This document shows positions 42,673 through 52,826 of a stretch of 64,000 nt of DNA, in pieces. Position 1 is the stretch's first letter. Every line of letters begins with the position of its first letter. This stretch comes from Sphaerulina vaccinii (taxonomy: Eukaryota > Ascomycota > Dothideomycetes > Mycosphaerellales > Mycosphaerellaceae): NCBI GenBank assembly GCA_022570795.1, contig JAKUDP010000002.1:2542001-2606000 (forward strand). The letters run 5' to 3'. A program made the position numbers and the translations under genes. The notes beneath the pieces are model-generated. The model saw only the letters and a list, made by a program, of their open reading frames with translations, was not told the origin of the DNA and ran no database searches.

Positions 42673-44817
42673 CTACTTCCCTTCCTCAGCCCCCTCAAAC
42701 TCCACCAGAGCAGTCCCAGCCTTACACATATCACCAGCCTTATGCACAACCCTACTGACAATTCCGTCCTGCGGACTCCTTATCACAGTCTCCATCTTCA
42801 TACTCTCAATCACGACCAGCGCTTGATTCTTCTTAACTTCCTGTCCCTCTTTGACTTCCACTCTAAGAACTTTACACGGCATAGGTGCCAGCACAGAGTT
42901 CTCTGTAGATTTCATGCCTAGAGCAGATTGCAAGAACGCTGGTAATGCAAGGTGAAGGCGATATTGAGAGCCTTGTTGGAAGAGGGTCAATTGGTCCGTT
43001 TCTGGATCGCGGATAATGGTTGTTGATAGGCGTGTGTGAGGGTAGAAGGAGGAGAGAGAACCTCCTGTTGCGGATGTTGAGGTGTATTGCGATACTGTCG
43101 TGTAGGCTTGGTCGTTGACTTTGACGTTGTATGTGTCGGTGGCTGTCTTGAGAATTTGCACTGAGACTGGCTTGTTCGTCACTTGTGGATCTGAAGATGT
43201 TTCGACAAGTTGGAATTGTCGTGGTTGTGGGGCGAAGCCAAATCCGACGGAGTGTAGAGGTTGTATCGGAGCGGTCGTCGCGTTGTGTTTTGTTTGCTCG
43301 GCTTCATATAGGCCGATAGCTGCTTGGGCGTAAACTTCGTTGGGTATAATCTGTTTCGCGAAGAGCTCATCGGCATGTTTGGGGATGTAGCCTGTCTCTA
43401 CTTCACCTGCGATGAAGTCTGGACTTTGACAGCACTTCTTAACAAAGTCTATGTTGGTGATCGGACCAGCTACCTCGTATTCTTCCAGTGCGGCGACCAT
43501 TTTCTGAAGGGCTGCATTTCGATCTGGACCATGGACAATGAGCTTGGAGATCATGGGATCATAGTGACTCGACACTTCATCGCCTTGCACGAAGCCAGCA
43601 TCTATGCGCACTGAGTCTGTCACTGGTGGTGTCCGGAGGTGTAGCAGCTTGCCGGTGGAGGGGATAAAGTTCATGCTTGGATCCTCAGCATAGATTCGAG
43701 CTTCAATGGCGTGGCCTCCAGACTTGATCCGCTCATGTACCTCCTCCTGAGTCAATGGAAGCTTGCCACCCTCAGCCACGATGATCTGCCAACGCACTAG
43801 GTCCTGGCCAGTCACCATCTCGGATACAGGATGCTCAACCTGCAGTCTCGTGTTCATCTCCATGAAGAAGAACTCGCCACTATCGTTGTCGAATATGAAC
43901 TCCACAGTCCCAGCGCCTTCATAGCCCACTGCAAGAGCTGCCTGCCTGGCCTTTTCCCACAGATCCTGTCTGATATCTTCGGCCAGGTTAGGAGCAGGAC
44001 TTTCTTCCAAGATCTTCTGATGTCGTCTTTGCAGACTGCAATCTCGCTCTCCCAACGCCACACAATTCCCATGTCTATCAGCGAAAACTTGCACCTCGAT
44101 ATGCCTTGGCGTGGTAATGTACTTCTCGACAAGCATAACATCATCCCCAAAACTGGAGCGGGCTTCACTTTTGGCAGAATCGAGCTGTTGCTGGAACTCG
44201 TCTTCTTTCATTACGATTCGCATGCCTTTGCCTCCACCGCCTTTCACAGCTTTGATCAGGACCGGGTAGCCCATCTTGCCAGCTTCAGCTTCTAGAAACT
44301 TTGGATCTTGGTTTGATCCATGATAACCAGGAATGCAAGGAACTCCGGCTTCAGTCATGATCTCTTTACTTCGAGACTTGTCGCCCATAGCCTCGATAGC
44401 TTTGTAAGGTGGCCCAATGAACTTGATCCCAGCATCTGTACATGCTTTTGCAAAAGCCGCGTTCTCGGACAGGAAACCATAGCCAGGATGAATAGCTTGA
44501 CAGCCTTGTTCTTTGGCAACTTCTATGATCCGCGTGCCGTTGAGATACTGATCAGTTGATCCAAGGTTGACCGCAAAGGGAGAGCTTAACGCGTGCTGAC
44601 TGTGGCGATCTGGATCTGTGTAGAGTGTAGTAGTCCGGATACCATACTGCGATGCTGTGCGATTGACACGCAGCGCAATCTCGCCACGATTTGCTATCAG
44701 GACGGACTTCAATGGCTCTGGCGATTCTGTCGATGTCGATTGCCATCTTCGTGCTTGCTTTGCTAGGGTTGTGGTTGTTGTTGGCCTTACAGCGCGTGAC
44801 CGGGCTATTGAACGCAT
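42673..44817 (-). CDS. mccA: Methylcrotonoyl-CoA carboxylase alpha (biotin) subunit, mitochondrial
   Basis: The biotin-containing subunit of 3-methylcrotonoyl-CoA carboxylase, which carboxylates the leucine-breakdown intermediate in the mitochondrial matrix. Single exon, 714 residues. An Arg/Thr-rich presequence (~1-35, MRSIARSRAVRP...RRWQS) precedes the biotin carboxylase domain: VLIANRGEIALRV, HPGYGFLSEN, IKAVKGGGGKGMR (ATP grasp), EMNTRLQVEHPV and YDPMISKLIVHG. The biotinyl domain is at the C-terminus with biotin attached to K in ESMKMET (~674). The domain order and length distinguish it from pyruvate carboxylase and acetyl-CoA carboxylase. The beta subunit gene is not in the window. Confidence 0.94.
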   Translation of the reverse strand: MRSIARSRAVRPTTTTTLAKQARRWQSTSTESPEPLKSVLIANRGEIALRVNRTASQYGIRTTTLYTDPDRHSQHALSSPFAVNLGSTDQYLNGTRIIEVAKEQGCQAIHPGYGFLSENAAFAKACTDAGIKFIGPPYKAIEAMGDKSRSKEIMTEAGVPCIPGYHGSNQDPKFLEAEAGKMGYPVLIKAVKGGGGKGMRIVMKEDEFQQQLDSAKSEARSSFGDDVMLVEKYITTPRHIEVQVFADRHGNCVALGERDCSLQRRHQKILEESPAPNLAEDIRQDLWEKARQAALAVGYEGAGTVEFIFDNDSGEFFFMEMNTRLQVEHPVSEMVTGQDLVRWQIIVAEGGKLPLTQEEVHERIKSGGHAIEARIYAEDPSMNFIPSTGKLLHLRTPPVTDSVRIDAGFVQGDEVSSHYDPMISKLIVHGPDRNAALQKMVAALEEYEVAGPITNIDFVKKCCQSPDFIAGEVETGYIPKHADELFAKQIIPNEVYAQAAIGLYEAEQTKHNATTAPIQPLHSVGFGFAPQPRQFQLVETSSDPQVTNKPVSVQILKTATDTYNVKVNDQAYTTVSQYTSTSATGGSLSSFYPHTRLSTTIIRDPETDQLTLFQQGSQYRLHLALPAFLQSALGMKSTENSVLAPMPCKVLRVEVKEGQEVKKNQALVVIESMKMETVIRSPQDGIVSRVVHKAGDMCKAGTALVEFEGAEEGK

Positions 44818-45462
44818 TGTGAGAGACTTGACTGGACGTATAATCTCTTGCGAGAATTGGGGACCGTATTTCACATGTCTGCGTCGGACAAGACAAGACC
44901 TCTGGTGAACTCTTGAGCCGAACGTGAAGATGATCATTCGGTTACCATCGGTATGGAGACCCCACACAACAGCGCGGGAAGCAGGCTCTTTCCGCTCCCA
45001 TGAACCCTGCAGTGACACGAGGCGCGTGCGTGCTGTTGTTGCTCAAAGTGCTGCGACGGCGACGGTGAGGTCAATAATATCGATGATCGGCATTCGTCTG
45101 CAGTGACACCTGGAACATCGTATGCTTCTCCTCTCTCAACCAGACACAGCAGTCAGTACATATCATCAATACTCCGATATTGTCATCACATGCTTGCTTC
45201 CTTGCAAACTGGACCCTCTATTCGTCCGTCTTGTGTTCGCGTTCTGAACGCATCCGACAACATCTCACAACCAATTAGTACCACTCCCGCCAGCACTGTG
45301 TTTGTACGCAATTTGACGGCTACTTGCTTGCTCTGTAGCAGGCGTTCATCACTCGTTTCGCCACCTTGTTCACTCGGATTCTGCATAGCGTTTGCATGGA
45401 ATCGTACACGCACGTCGAGCACCCTCCAAGAAGCATCATTACAATAGCACCGCATACCAGCC
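44818..45462. promoter_or_regulatory. Divergent intergenic region, mccA / acidic protein
   Basis: About 645 bases with two divergent promoters. Short open frames on both strands have no recognisable features. Confidence 0.4.
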
Positions 45463-46458
45463 ATGGACGACTTCGACGATGGCGACTACATGGATATGGA
45501 CGGTTTCGAATGGCTCTACGTGGATGATGACATCGAATTAGCAGTATGTGACAGAGTCTACCGCTTCCCGTCTGCGTGCTGCCGACTGTGCCCATCAGTC
45601 GGTAGCCGTGCGGACGAGCCTCCGAGACATTGTCGAGCAGCGAGCGCACGCTAATGCGATGTAAAGGACGAACTCGCAGAGGGAGTCCTCCCAGATCCGG
45701 GTTACATTGTTGGCTACGATATCATGGAGCATGACTACGACGACCTCTTTAACTATGGGGACGATATAGAGTATGGCGAAGATGCTTACTGGGATACCGA
45801 TGGACGACGACCTGTACCTTCTCGACCCGCTCATAGCGCCGAGACAACGAAACCTGGCTCAAAGCGAAAGCGCACCTCTGAGAAAGCACCGTCTAGCAAG
45901 AGACAAAAGAGGTCTGCGCCAGTTAACCGCGATTCACAGCCCATCATATTCATGAGCAGAGAAGCACGCATGAAATCATATCAGGAGCCCCCGCCGACCC
46001 TACAGTCCGGAGAAGTCTTTGCTCTCTTGCCAGACTGGCGAGAAAGGTATAGAGATGCGGAGGGGCTAGCCACGAGCATGGCGATGCCTCCGTCCATGGC
46101 AAAGGCTGTAGATGAGGGCGAGCATGCCGAACAGCGGACCACAGTCGAAGATGAGGGCGAAGAAGACGAGGGCGAAGGCTCATGGGAGAGCGAAGAAGAC
46201 GATGTGGGATCAGAAATAGAGTTCGATCCTGAACAGCTGAAAACAATCCTGGCGCAGAAAATGGCTGAAGCGGGCATCAGTACAGATGAGGAAGAGTCAT
46301 TCATGCAGTCTATCAACGACATGCTTTCCGGCGACGGTAAAGGCGAAGCAGCAATGGCATTACTGGAGAAAGCACAGCTCGGTGGTGGACGAAAGAGAAA
46401 GGCGGACTCGGCTGTTGGTCTCGAGCCAGAGAGCAAGAGGGGGAAGGGCAGTGAGTAG
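45463..46458 (+). CDS. Acidic, probably nuclear protein of unknown function
   Basis: Two exons (45463-45543, 45667-46458) encode 290 residues. The N-terminus is extremely acidic and aromatic (MDDFDDGDYMDMDGFEWLY, then DYDDLFNYGDDIEYGEDAYW). It is followed by a basic bipartite nuclear-localisation-like run (SKRKRTSEKAPSSKRQKR), a conserved-looking segment (VFALLPDWRERYRDAEGLAT), another Glu/Asp-rich block and a short helix (DPEQLKTILAQKMAEAGI). It ends with KRGKGSE. No domain is recognised. The charge pattern suits a chaperone or chromatin partner; no role can be assigned. Confidence 0.72.
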
Positions 46459-46753
46459 TCTGCTGGCCTGGACTCGGCTCGAGAGGTCTCCGCCTTGTCG
46501 ATGGCCGAAAGAAACAAAAGCTTCCTTGTGATAGCGTTCAAGCGGCTTGCATTGGTTTCGGAGTCGGCTTGCATCATTGGAGACGATTGTATATGAAAAT
46601 ACGGTCAATGGAATTGTTGGCGAATAACATACTTTGCAGATGAGACAGCAAAAGTTATACGATGGCTCAGAGCCAACCTGCCTTGGTGGCCTGCGATAAG
46701 AAAGGAGGGAAGCAGAGGTCAGACGAAGGGCTATACCTTTCGATTATTTCCAG

Positions 46754-47146
46754 CTACATACGCTGATCAGGCAGATATAAGGTTGCTCTCAGCGCCACCT
46801 GTTTGTCCATTTCATTTACGCACTCCTCGAGCAGAAACCTCGAGCCATAAAGACTCCAATTCGCGTGGGCAGGGCTGGACCTGAAGGGTGAATACATCGA
46901 AGTACCCTTCAATTGGCTCGCTGACACAAGTGTCAGAGAGTGCGCTTGATTCGGGGGTATTGGCTGGCGCGTTCCATCAGGATCGATAGCGCCCATTCGT
47001 TGTTGAAAACGCATGTGCAGCGAATTGACGTTCTGAATTTCACCTTCTGGCAGAGTCTGTTGTAGGGCCGTGATGGCATGGGCCCCTCCCGTACATTGCA
47101 CCACCGAGTGATGAAATGAATTCTGCTTAGGCGACCAACTTTCCAT
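46754..47146 (-). CDS. Doubtful hypothetical ORF
   Basis: A 130-codon ATG frame in the 865-base gap between two converging genes. It has no recognised domain and ordinary composition. Because converging 3' ends would be expected here, it may be chance. The rest of the gap (46459-46753 and 47147-47323) shows nothing. Confidence 0.22.
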   Translation of the reverse strand: MESWSPKQNSFHHSVVQCTGGAHAITALQQTLPEGEIQNVNSLHMRFQQRMGAIDPDGTRQPIPPNQAHSLTLVSASQLKGTSMYSPFRSSPAHANWSLYGSRFLLEECVNEMDKQVALRATLYLPDQRM

Positions 47147-47323
47147 TCATCGCGTCAATGAGCAGATGAAACATATTCATACGCCATCGTCATCGACAAG
47201 CTCCAATAGTGCGTCCGCTAGTCTTTTTTGTTCTGGCAACGCTGTGGTCTGTATGCTCTACCAGTGGTCTCAACCCACCACCGTGAGCTGAGATTGCCAG
47301 ATGCTCTCGTGACTGGAGGCTCT

Positions 47324-48121
47324 TCACATTGCCAACCACACCGAGCCACTCGCCTTCTCAGCATCTGCCTTTGCAGCCGCTTCTGGATGGAACTCCCTCC
47401 AGCCCCAGACAGACCACTCATACGGCACAGGGGCGATTTCACCCCATAGTTCCTTAGCTTCTTCTCGACCTTCTTCGGTACAGACCAGTCCATTGGCTTC
47501 CATTTCCGCCCATAGATTGCGAGCGTGGTCGATATACGACATCCGAAGTGGATAGCAAAAGATGGCTTTGGCTTCTGTGGTAGATGCCAGCCAGGTCTTG
47601 ACTGTGCTTGTGATGAGGTGTGGATGCGAAGAGGTATAGCAGGTGTCTGCGGCAACGATAATGGATGCTTTGCTTTTGGAGGCCAGGATAGGTTGGTGTC
47701 TGGCGATATGTAGCGTTGAAGGTTGCGTCCAGTCTAGTGTGCCAGCATAAGTCTTTAAATGTGGGTTGAGACTGATGTTGTGGGCTATTCCTGGTATCAC
47801 CGGCTCGAGATCTGTGAGTACAGCTGGGAAATTCCAGAGTGCAGAAGCTGTAAGTCCTGCTAGTCCTGTACCGGCGCCGAGCTCGAGGATAGGAATGTGT
47901 GTTGAAAGGTCGGTCGATGTTGTTTGTTCATCTTGTCCGATGGAGGTCTGGATTGCTTCTGTCCATCGGTACAGAATGTCGGCGAGAACTACTGCTGCGC
48001 CCCATGTTGCTAAACCAAGATTTTCAGCTACGATTCCCGGAAGTTCGCCAACCTGAATGTCGATCGTGTTGCCTTGTGAATCCGCCTTGACAGGAAATGG
48101 TCGACTGTTGGAAGTGGTCAT
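47324..48121 (-). CDS. METTL21-type (Methyltransf_16) protein methyltransferase
   Basis: A seven-beta-strand S-adenosylmethionine-dependent methyltransferase of 265 residues, single exon. The SAM-binding motif I is ILELGAGTGLAGL, preceded by the family's LATWGAAVVLADIL. The strand-4 position reads VAADTCYTSSH, in place of the usual D-x-x-Y. The fold and motifs fit lysine methyltransferases of elongation factors and ribosomal proteins (yeast Efm/Rkm5 group), so a protein lysine is the likely substrate. The exact target cannot be told. It diverges from an unknown 195-residue protein. Confidence 0.85.
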   Translation of the reverse strand: MTTSNSRPFPVKADSQGNTIDIQVGELPGIVAENLGLATWGAAVVLADILYRWTEAIQTSIGQDEQTTSTDLSTHIPILELGAGTGLAGLTASALWNFPAVLTDLEPVIPGIAHNISLNPHLKTYAGTLDWTQPSTLHIARHQPILASKSKASIIVAADTCYTSSHPHLITSTVKTWLASTTEAKAIFCYPLRMSYIDHARNLWAEMEANGLVCTEEGREEAKELWGEIAPVPYEWSVWGWREFHPEAAAKADAEKASGSVWLAM

Positions 48122-48490
48122 TTCAAAGGAAGGTGCCTCTGAAGTTTTGGATGTTGGCGTTCGTTTTCTGCTTCAAGGGCTTTCGGCCGAGATATCTCCT
48201 TTTTCATCTCCTATGTGTGTTTCGAGATGTCTTTCTTCTTCCTCATATCATCAATACAATCATGCTCGACCACTCGTCCATCTCGAGAAATGATGTCACG
48301 TCGGTGCCAGATGGGTTTCGAGGCTATCATTATCCTGCTTGGCCTGCAATTTCTCCCTCCCAGTGTAGCTGACAGACCCGGCAGACTCGCACTGCACAGC
48401 TGCGTATGACATATGTGTGCCCAAATGATTCGAAGGCAGCCTTTACGGCCACACTGATGAATAGCCAGAGTGCCAAAGCTCCACAAGACG
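48122..48490. promoter_or_regulatory. Divergent promoter region
   Basis: About 370 bases between the methyltransferase and the unknown protein. No recognisable elements. Confidence 0.4.
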
Positions 48491-49180
48491 ATGCCCGCTC
48501 ATGCGCCTGTAACGATAGGTGACAGGACCTACCATTACCCTGTGAGTATAGCTACAGTCTTGCTATGTGCAGTGCTGATCAGTAATGCAGGCGACGATGG
48601 CTGAGTACCAGAACAACTTCTATCCCAGGGAAGGAGTTATTGTTGCATATTACAACTTTGGTATGCTGGCTGTCAGAATCTCAGATACAGAGTCACTGAC
48701 TGATCAATTGCAGGCCCGGAGTATTTTATCGACGACCTGCTCAAGTGGTGGGATAGCGATACAATGCGGAAACCAGAGCTGTCTCAGCTGTCCGATGTCT
48801 GGTGGCTACTATGGGCAGAGATCTGTGCTAATGGTGGCAATGATCCTAAGAACCTCAAAACGGTGGTCCAGAAGTCCGTCGTGAACGATATGACCCAGAC
48901 AGTGCTTGCTCGAGTGCTTCAAATGCATTGGCCAGACGACCAGGAGATCGCTGAGGGCAGGGCGCCAATTTGGCCAGGCAAACTCATCACACCAGACATG
49001 GCCGGATTCGACGCGCTTTTGGGTACCGCAAACATCTGGACCGTTCCTTATATGCTGTTGCAAAGGCGTGCGATTCTGGGCAAGAAACATATCACATCGA
49101 TCAGAGCATACAATGGCGCTCCTCGGGCTGCTTTCTACGAGGTGAACCTCATCATGGAGATCGGAGATGTTGATGCTTGA
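48491..49180 (+). CDS. Hypothetical protein, 195 residues
   Basis: Three exons (48491-48541, 48591-48660, 48714-49180) joined in frame. The product starts MPAHAPVTIGDRTYHYP and is rich in Trp (WWDSDTMRK; VWWLLWAEICANGG; MHWPDD; ANIWTVPYMLL), with a mixed helical character and no membrane segment or signal peptide. It ends FYEVNLIMEIGDVDA. No domain or catalytic motif is recognised. The clean splice sites and phases support a real gene. Confidence 0.7.
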
Positions 49181-49377
49181 GTTCGAAGCGATACTGAGCG
49201 TGATGCAGCGTGGCCTGGGAGGGTTGCCAAAGTGATCATATAGTAATGCTTGTTTCGGACGCGAGAGCTGAGCCCACCGAAGCTCTATCTGTTTGCAATT
49301 TGAGCGATTGTTTGGCAAGGAAGCCGTCCGACTATGTCCGATTTCTTTCTTACGATGACAATAATGATAATAGTACT

Positions 49378-50421
49378 CTACTTTGCCTGCAGGAAGTCTC
49401 CCAGAACTTTGATGTAGGCTTCAGTCTCCTCGAGGAACGGACAGTGTGACGATAGCGGGAATGTTACCCATTTCGTTCGTGCTGCGATCTCTTTGAAGAA
49501 CGGCCAGACAACTTCATCTTGAGCCTCATCAAAGTAGCCATTGATCAGGAGTACACCACCAGGCACGGTTTCGTTCGTGATCGTCTTCAGCTTGCTTGTG
49601 TAGTCCCAATCTTTCACAGTACCCACGACAGTAAATTCTGAAGGCCCATTCATGGTCGCATACACAGTGTTATCCTCGGCTAAGCCAGACAGACTCGCTT
49701 CAATCTCTGGCGGAAAAGGATCAACGCGACACAAATGGCGTTTGTAAAACTCGATCGTTGCATCCTCGTACTCTTTGGAGTCCGTCGTGCCTTCGTTTTC
49801 GTGCTTACCGAGAGCATCCTGGACGTTCTGAGGAAGAGCAGCACGCAAGCCATCACAGACTTTTGACCATGTGGGCATGGCAGCAGGCGAATTGGACACG
49901 ATAAGCTTCTGGAGACCAGGAGGTTGATGATCTATAGCATATTCCACTGCTTCCATGCCACCACAGCTCTGACCTAGCAGGTAGAAGTTCTGAATCTGAA
50001 GATGCTTCTTTAGGTTCTCGAGCTCGGCAATGTGTAGAGCAAAGGTCCAGAAAGACGTGTCGCCTTTGTGGTGAGGCAGATGGGTGTTGTCGCCGCAGCC
50101 AAGCTGATCGTACATGATAACAGGTATGCCGTAGTCTATGGCGATCAAGCTAATTGGCTTGATGTAGTCTATCCAGGCCGTTAGCGTACGCTCATGAGAA
50201 GAGGGAGGCGACTGACGATGAAGCATCCCTGGTCCGCCATGGAGGCAAATAAGCGGCGTTGAAGTGGAGGACAAAGTCCCCCATATTCGATATACAGTTA
50301 TGCCCTTCTCACCAGTGGATGGAATGGTGAACTCAACCTTGCCAGTTGATGTAGGAGGAGGGTAGGAACGTGTCTGGCCTGGAGGCTTTGGTGTGTTCTG
50401 GTCGGGAATGTTGTATGCCAT
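49378..50421 (-). CDS. Proline iminopeptidase / L-amino acid amidase-like hydrolase (S33 family)
   Basis: An alpha/beta hydrolase of the S33 group, which removes N-terminal proline or hydrolyses amino-acid amides in the cytosol. The oxyanion region is ICLHGGPGM, the nucleophile elbow is LGQSCGGMEAVEY, and Asp/His partners are likely in NGYFDEAQDEVVWP and LSSHCPFLEE. Relatives usually have GQSWGG; here Cys follows the Ser. A 48-base intron at 50169-50216 (GTCAGT...GCTAAC...GATAG) is a multiple of three and has no stop. Removing it yields GPGMLHHYIKPISLIAIDYG, which matches the family, and 331 residues. Exons: 50421-50217 and 50168-49378. Confidence 0.88.
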   Translation of the reverse strand: MAYNIPDQNTPKPPGQTRSYPPPTSTGKVEFTIPSTGEKGITVYRIWGTLSSTSTPLICLHGGPGMLHRQSPPSSHERTLTAWIDYIKPISLIAIDYGIPVIMYDQLGCGDNTHLPHHKGDTSFWTFALHIAELENLKKHLQIQNFYLLGQSCGGMEAVEYAIDHQPPGLQKLIVSNSPAAMPTWSKVCDGLRAALPQNVQDALGKHENEGTTDSKEYEDATIEFYKRHLCRVDPFPPEIEASLSGLAEDNTVYATMNGPSEFTVVGTVKDWDYTSKLKTITNETVPGGVLLINGYFDEAQDEVVWPFFKEIAARTKWVTFPLSSHCPFLEETEAYIKVLGDFLQAK

Positions 50422-50644
50422 CGTGGGACGAGGGACTTCTCGTGGTATGTGAACCTGTGAGCTGGCGAGATGTGAGATTATAGCTAACGTCCTGCCACTT
50501 GCTCAGCTTTATACCAGCCTAGCGAATCAGGCAGTGCCCCGCATTTGCACAGCTGCATGACGCTAAGCTGTACCTAGCCCCCATAGAGTCCACATCAGGA
50601 ATCCTCCTGTTGTGGCAGGAGCTCGGTCTGCAGTCGCAGCATCT

Positions 50645-52025
50645 TCAGATTTCTGCTGGTGCAGACATATGAGTTGTAGCCTGTGCGATCTTTTCATACT
50701 TCGTTAAGACTGTTTTCAGTGCGTCGTATGTAACATCGTAGTCCACCTGCTTTCTGATGATGGGGTCGTCGGAGCGCATGCTCAATGTCCCCAGGCTAGG
50801 TTTGCGACCGTGATATATGTCGACAGCATATTGATCTCCTTCTGTCAGATGTCTGGTGCCTTCGGCCGCGATCGCGTCAGTGACGTTCTCCTCGGGGGCC
50901 TTTGAGTCTTTGCTCCGGTTTGGCGACATGTTTTGCAGTAAATAGCCTTGCTTTGCATACTTCTTGCTGGGACTCCCGTAATTGCTCTCAGTTACGTGAC
51001 CAAGATCCATTCCCATGCCAGTGTGGAAATCCTTGAGGAAAGGCTTAAGCGCTACTGCCATCGCAGAGAGGAGTGCCCATGTCAAGGAAAGGTTCTGCCA
51101 GATCAGTGGCTGTATGATTGTCACTGCTGGTAGATGAGCCTTCTCGTAGACTCCCATGTAATGCACATGAACACCAGCGAACGCGATGCAGCTACGATAT
51201 TTGTCAGTTCTCTGCAACAACTCGAATCGTGAAATGAAAGATGGCCAAAGCTCACAAGAGTCTCATGCCAATCATGGCTGTCGCAGTGATCTTGTACGCA
51301 GCCTTCATCTGCAGCGACCAGACAACCCAGCAGAAGAGGGAGAAAGTCCAAATCTCGCTGATGGAATCCAGTGTGGCTACCGCGATCCAGCGAGAGACCT
51401 ACGTTACAGTCAGCATATGTGGGTTTCGCAGTATGGCAAGCAAACATACTTGATTACAGCTACCATCAGCAGAGGCCAGCAGATTATCGCCACCACAACC
51501 AATCGTGACGACTAGGAGGGAAGTGATGCCAAGCAGCACAATTGCGCCCAAGGTGCAGCGAAAGACGATTCGAACAGTCATATCTCTTGCCAACAGGCTC
51601 TGGACAGTAAGGAGTACTGCAACCTTGGCGACGAACAGGGCTATGATGAACAGACCCTCACTGGCGAGAAATAACTATAATACATCACTTGATGAGCCAT
51701 GTACCACTCGAAGCTTTTTGGAATGTTCACTTACGCGCCACGTCGTCCAAGTCCGCGTATCTCCATTGACGGCTACCTCTGTCCAGCCAAGACCCAGGCC
51801 AACAGCACCGAATGCTACACTTGTTTGGCATAGCACCAGAATGCAAGCTGCAATCAGTGTGAAGTCATCCGGCTGGAACCTGCGCCAGCGAACAGAAAGT
51901 CGCAAAGCCAGAGTCAGGAAGACGTGCGATAGAGTGATGATGCCGATGACCCAGGCAACTCCCCTCTGGTCGGTAGGCGTTATGGTCGCCAGCGGCGGAT
52001 ACAAGAACTCTTTGGGGGCGTCCAT
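50645..52025 (-). CDS. Rhodopsin-domain (Pth11-type) seven-helix membrane protein
   Basis: An integral membrane protein of 401 residues from four exons (52025-51735, 51674-51450, 51398-51256, 51191-50645). About seven hydrophobic segments are visible. The first (VAWVIGIITLSHVFLTLALR) is followed by RWRRFQPDDFTLIAACIL, a spacing typical of the fungal rhodopsin (PF20684) domain. The last helix is followed by a ~140-residue Ser/Lys-rich cytoplasmic tail. Members are often GPCR-like proteins of filamentous fungi, and only some have been linked to sensing. There is no lysine that would mark retinal binding, so a photoreceptor role is unlikely. Confidence 0.82.
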
Positions 52026-52826
52026 TCTGTCCTCAGATGCTGTTCATGCTAGCATACCATACAACAAATCGAGGATTCCAAGAGTGCCATCTCCAGGAGA
52101 TTATCGCAGTGCAGAGCCACAAACGACCTGGTCGAGCTCCCCGTGGGCCAAGTTGCAAGTGGTGGTCATTCTTTGGCCCGAAATTTTAGGAAACACCCAT
52201 GAACATGGTGCATCGGAGCTGTTTGTTGCCGTCGTGATAGTAAGCGCATGGTGCAGATGCGCTATTACCATCGCCACAGTTGTTCGGCCTGTCAGCTCGC
52301 GCCATCTTGTCGATCGTGGGCAAGGTGAAGTCTAAATTGCACTTTACTAGACCCGGGAAGAACCGCCCGTTTTCCGATGTGGCTCATCAAACCTCACTCT
52401 TTCGTCCACAACTTCATCCTGCTATCAACACCGATCTTTCCTAACCAGGCTACCAACATGGGCCCTTCTTATACAGCAAGAAGCGCGCAACGCGAACTCG
52501 AGCTCGACTTGATGGCTGGCATGCATTGCCAAGATCAATCTACTGCTCATACGCGTTAGTTAGGGTGAAATGTGCCGGGCAGGTCGGTTTATCACCGGAG
52601 CGCGATTCGTACGTGAGACAGGACGAATCCCGCGCATCCTGTAGGATAAGTACACTTTAAACTTTGATAGAGCTTATCACTAAGGGGATACTACGCGTGA
52701 ACGAGGTCCTGCACAAGCCTGATGATCCACATCATGCCACAGCGGACAGCGAACTACTGTGGTGGGGCTGCCGACATCTTGCGCCAATGTTACTGACCAC
52801 TCTTTGTTGATTAATGTCATCCAACG
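52026..52826. other. Divergent intergenic region
   Basis: About 800 bases between the rhodopsin-domain gene and the APC permease. No supported gene; a 60-codon frame at 52377-52559 is too short and featureless to call. It should contain both promoters. Confidence 0.4.

Noticed and set aside
51505..52335. 276-codon plus-strand open frame
   Set aside because: It runs antisense to the exons of the rhodopsin-domain protein, whose splicing and family features are clear.
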